From Marmoricola sp. (GTDB lineage Bacteria > Actinomycetota > Actinomycetes > Propionibacteriales > Nocardioidaceae), in the NCBI GenBank assembly GCA_025965195.1, contig JAOPXK010000120.1, forward strand, positions 33,638 to 97,637: a DNA stretch of 64,000 bases. Direction: 5' to 3'. The notes under the pieces are model-generated. The model was given only the letters and a program-made list of their open reading frames with translations, had not been told where the DNA came from and did not search any database. Shown piece by piece: positions 63,836 through 64,000 of the stretch. The position numbers and the translations under genes are program-made. Positions within the stretch are counted from its first letter, which is position 1; every line of letters begins with the position of its first letter.

Positions 63836-64000
63836 CTACGCCAGGTCGTGCTGCCGGGCGTAGCGGATGGCGGCCACCCTGTCCGTTGATGCGGTCTTTG
63901 TGAAGATCCGGTTGATGTGGCTCTTGACGGTGTGGCCGCTCACGTGGAGGAACGCGGCGATTCCGGGGTTGGTCATGCCGTGGGCGATGAGGGCGAGGAT
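63836..64000 (-). CDS. LuxR-type DNA-binding domain (partial, runs off the right edge)
   Basis: The last 54 codons of a gene read from the right edge. The sequence ILALIAHGMTNPGIAAFLHV, then SGHTVKSHINRIFTKTAS, is the LuxR/NarL helix-turn-helix. The DNA-binding helix is at TVKSHINRIF, followed by RVAAIRYARQHDLA. The rest, presumably a response-regulator receiver or other sensory domain, is outside the window. It converges on dnaB with a 38-nt gap. Confidence 0.85.
   Translation of the reverse strand: MLALIAHGMTNPGIAAFLHVSGHTVKSHINRIFTKTASTDRVAAIRYARQHDLA

Overview
The window is a GC-rich actinobacterial chromosome segment centred on the replication origin, most likely from Nocardioides or a close relative in the Propionibacteriales. 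This placement is an inference from three things: the gene order, which matches the Streptomyces-type origin region from gyrA to dnaB; a DLW-39 microprotein; and an Alr-like/FemX pair, which suits a peptidoglycan with an interpeptide bridge. No rRNA or other placement marker is present. Genes left of dnaA read on the minus strand and the rpmH block reads on the plus strand, as expected for bidirectional replication from the dnaA/dnaN area.

Layout. At 1-2642 are cobK (partial), cobQ and a SURF1 gene, overlapping one another. At 2722-6362 is an accessory stretch: a metallo-beta-lactamase-fold hydrolase, a class F-like sortase with a DUF3494 surface protein that looks like its substrate, and an unrecognised protein. 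At 6414-7391 are tRNA-Ala, a DLW-39 microprotein, tRNA-Ile and a DUF3566 membrane protein. At 7391-16415 is gyrA-gyrB-DUF721-recF-gnd-dnaN. The oriC candidate lies at 16416-16869, followed by dnaA. A second DnaA-box-bearing gap at 18370-18965 leads to rpmH-rnpA-yidD-yidC-jag-rsmG-parA-parB, with two parS sites at the rsmG and parA starts.

After parB come a block of 16-bp tandem repeats, then plsC, a D-Ala-D-Ala ligase-like gene, an aminotransferase, a GNAT protein, cwlM, trxA, trxB, an anti-sigma-like gene, sigM, a pseudokinase, murJ, a DUF6049 gene and pcnA. This is the classical actinobacterial sigM/murJ cluster, except that the pseudokinase is a separate gene from murJ. Next are dinB under an SOS box, a FadR/GntR regulator with a hydroxylase, a histidine phosphatase, and a Pro-rich membrane protein. 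These are followed by ino1 with padR, ponA, a GT87-like gene, an alanine-racemase-like/femX pair, an RCC1/PKD secreted protein, nfo, rpsF-ssb-rpsR-rplI, a MATE pump, a DUF929/VKOR redox pair and dnaB. A partial LuxR-type regulator closes the window.

The genes mostly serve replication and segregation (dnaA, dnaN, gyrase, recF, dnaB, parAB/parS), envelope biogenesis (murJ, ponA, cwlM, femX, ddl, ino1) and thiol redox (trxAB, DUF929/VKOR). No prophage, insertion sequence, CRISPR array or biosynthetic cluster was seen. The least ordinary signals are small DNA elements: a palindromic repeat containing GGTCGAGCTTGTCGAGACC that sits in-frame inside three genes, a 36-nt palindromic repeat in two copies, and the 16-bp-period repeats behind parB.
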